From the NCBI GenBank assembly GCA_031769625.1, contig JAUIMM010000890.1, positions 434,001 through 498,000 on the forward strand: a stretch of DNA of 64,000 nt, given 5' to 3'. The notes below the pieces were generated by a model. The model ran no database searches, had not been told where the DNA came from, and saw only the letters and a list, made by a program, of their open reading frames with translations. Below, piece by piece: positions 62,301 through 64,000 of this stretch (position 1 is its first letter; every line of letters begins with the position of its first letter). The position numbers and the translations under genes were made by a program. Origin of the DNA: Taudactylus pleione. Its lineage: Eukaryota > Chordata > Amphibia > Anura > Myobatrachidae.

Positions 62301-62381
62301 CACCACTACCACACATTGCCTTTACCCTTCATCACAATCACCATCCATTACCAATATCACCACTACCACAAATTGCCATTA
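47087..62381 (+). repeat. Long second copy of 1-16675
   Basis: Offsets to the left copy step through 47,086, 47,129, 45,955, 45,502, 45,398, 45,657, 45,705 and 45,706. Each step marks an insertion or deletion: +43 near 48.5 kb, single copy of the 1,447-bp segment plus a 273-bp insertion near 50.6 kb, -453 near 52.64 kb, -105 near 53.97 kb, +259 near 57.0 kb and +48 near 60.6 kb. Homology ends sharply at 16675 and 62381. Several substitutions separate it from both 11.6-kb units. Confidence 0.82.
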
Positions 62382-64000
62382 CACTTCATCACCATCCATC
62401 ACCACTATCACACATTGCCATTACCATTCATCACAATCACCATTCATCACCACTACCATACATTGCCATTACCACCAATCACCACTACCACACATTGCCA
62501 TTACCCTTCATCACAATCACCATCCATCACCACTACCACACATTGCCATTACCCTTCATCACAATCACCATCCATTACAACTACCACACATTACCATTAC
62601 CCTTCATCACAATCACCATCCATTACCAATATCACCACTACCACACATTGCCATTACACTTCATCACCATCCATCACCACTATCACACATTGCCATTACC
62701 ATTCATCACCACTACCATACATTGCCATTACCACCAATCACCACTACCACACATTGTCATTACCCTTCAACACAATTACCATCCATCACCACTACCACAC
62801 ATTGCCATTACCCTTCATCACAATTAACATCCATCACCACTACCACACACTGCCATTACCATTCATCACAATCACCATCCATTACCAATATCACCACTAC
62901 CACACATTGCCATTACACTTCATCACCATCCATCACCACTATCACACATTGCCATTACCCTTCATCACAATCACCATTCATCACCACTACCATACATTGC
63001 CATTACCACCAATCACCACTACCACACATTGCCATTACCCTTCATCACAATCACCATCCATCACCACTACCACACATTGCCATTACCCTTCATCACAATC
63101 ACCATCACCACTATCACACATTGCCATTACCACCAATCACCACTACCACACATTGCTATTACCACAAATCACCATCCATCACCACTACCACACATTGCCA
63201 TTACCCTTGATCACAATCACCATCCATCACCACTACCACACATTGCCATTACCCTTCATCACAATCACCATCCATTACCAATATCACCACTACCACAAAT
63301 TGCCATTACACTTCATCACAATCACCATCCATTACCAATATCACCACTACCACACATTGCCATTACACTTCATCACCATCCATCACCACTATCACACATT
63401 GCCATTACCCTTCATCACAATCACAATTCATCACCACTACCATACATTGCCATTACCACCAATCACCACTACCACACATTGCCATTACCCTTCATCACAA
63501 TCACCATCCATCACCACTACCACACATTGCCATTACCCTTCATCACAATCACCATCCATCACCACTACCACACATTGCCATTACCCTTCATCACAATCAC
63601 CATTCATCACCACTACCATACATTGCCATTACCACCAATCACTACTACCACACATTGCCATTACCCTTCATCACAATCACCATCCATCACCACTACCACA
63701 CATCGCCATTACCCTTCATCACAATCACCATCCATCACCACTACCACAAATTGCCATTACCCTTCATCACAATCACCATCCATCACCACTACCACACATT
63801 ACCATTACCCTTCATCACAATCACCGTCCATTACTAATATCACCACTACCACACATTGCCATTACACTTCATCACCATCCATCACCACTATCACACATTG
63901 CCATTACCATTCATCACCACTACCATACATTGCCATTACCACCAATCACCACTACCACATATTGTCATTACCCTTCATCACAATTACCATCCATCATAAC
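62382..64000 (+). repeat. Terminal block, returns to 56.9-57.9 kb sequence
   Basis: After 62381 the sequence no longer follows the 16.7-kb region. It follows 56883-57848 instead, at an offset of 5,763 to 5,772. The core at 62646 begins a unit that starts again at 63854 (1,208 bp later). This second start runs off the end of the window, so a further tandem repeat of about 1.2 kb is likely to continue beyond 64000. Confidence 0.78.

Larger units (their letters stand above)
1..64000 (+). repeat. 48-bp G-depleted satellite array filling the window
   Basis: The whole window consists of head-to-tail copies of a 48-bp monomer and its length variants. Each monomer starts with the core CATTGCCATTA, followed by an ACCCTTCATCACAATC segment, a CACCATCCATCACC segment and a CACTACCACA tail. 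The consensus holds 21 C, 15 A, 11 T and a single G. I saw no reversed monomer and no non-repeat interruption. Variant lengths of about 32, 33, 42, 44, 46 and 57 bp are mixed in. The array is open at both ends, so its full size is unknown. This is typical of eukaryotic satellite or very large minisatellite DNA. I do not recognise the family and cannot assign a species. Confidence 0.97.

Noticed and set aside
1..64000. CRISPR array
   Set aside because: The repeats are contiguous and the stretches between cores are themselves repeats, not unique spacers. No cas genes are present.
1..64000. Telomeric repeat tract (TTACCC resembles part of CCCTAA)
   Set aside because: The TTACCCTT string occurs once per 48-bp monomer, is not tandem at 6 bp and does not match a telomere unit.
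1..64000. Centromeric CENP-B box
   Set aside because: The box needs CG and G-rich positions that the monomer lacks on either strand. No match was seen.
1..64000. Nucleosome phasing by three (144 bp) or four (192 bp) monomers
   Set aside because: The arithmetic is suggestive, but mixed monomer lengths destroy a strict period and nothing in the sequence shows positioning.
1..64000. Transposon origin or an inserted mobile element
   Set aside because: I saw no terminal inverted repeats, target-site duplications, poly-A tails or transposase and reverse transcriptase fragments on either strand.

Overview
The whole 64 kb window is one uninterrupted tandem (satellite) array. I found no credible protein-coding gene, RNA gene, transposon, CRISPR array, promoter or terminator. 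The basic unit is a 48-bp monomer (clean reference copies at 11083-11226) built from degenerate CAY/CAC triplets around one conserved core, CATTGCCATTA, which carries the only G of the monomer. Dividing the window by the monomer length gives roughly 1,300 monomers. All lie head to tail in one orientation. An array of this length without genes suggests a eukaryote, probably a heterochromatic, subtelomeric or pericentromeric block in a long-read assembly. The species and chromosomal position cannot be told from the sequence. The array enters at base 1 and leaves at base 64000 in mid-repeat.

The + strand is almost free of G: in the consensus C is 21/48, A 15/48, T 11/48 and G 1/48. CpG is absent from the consensus and occurs only in rare variant monomers. 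The consensus has no stop codon in any of the three + frames, and 48 is divisible by 3. Long + strand reading frames (up to 1104 codons) therefore arise everywhere and in all three frames at once. The minus strand is full of TGA and TAG. I treat the reading frames as a by-product of the repeat.

Above the monomer there is a nested higher-order layout. (1) 1-6320: block A, which contains a 1,447-bp tandem duplication (2597-4043 and 4044-5490). (2) 6320-9678: block with about 1.08-kb tandem copies. (3) 9679-21295 and 21296-32918: two adjacent copies of an 11.6-kb unit that I could tell apart by only a few substitutions and one 6-bp indel. (4) 31470-33456 and 33457-35442: a 1,986-bp tandem duplication straddling the end of the second 11.6-kb unit. 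(5) 35443-43884: a mosaic of the same monomer families. (6) 43885-47387: a shortened copy of block A, followed by a repeat of its beginning 3,503 bp further on. (7) 47087-62381: a long second copy of 1-16675, differing by whole-monomer and multi-monomer insertions and deletions. (8) 62382-64000: a switch back to sequence like 56.9-57.9 kb, with a 1.2-kb repeat running off the end.

The window reads as a record of successive unequal exchanges in register within a satellite. The most notable points are the layered duplication history, the extreme and uniform strand asymmetry, and the near-absence of CpG. Offsets between copies were worked out by hand from shared landmarks, so most breakpoints are good to about 10-50 bp.
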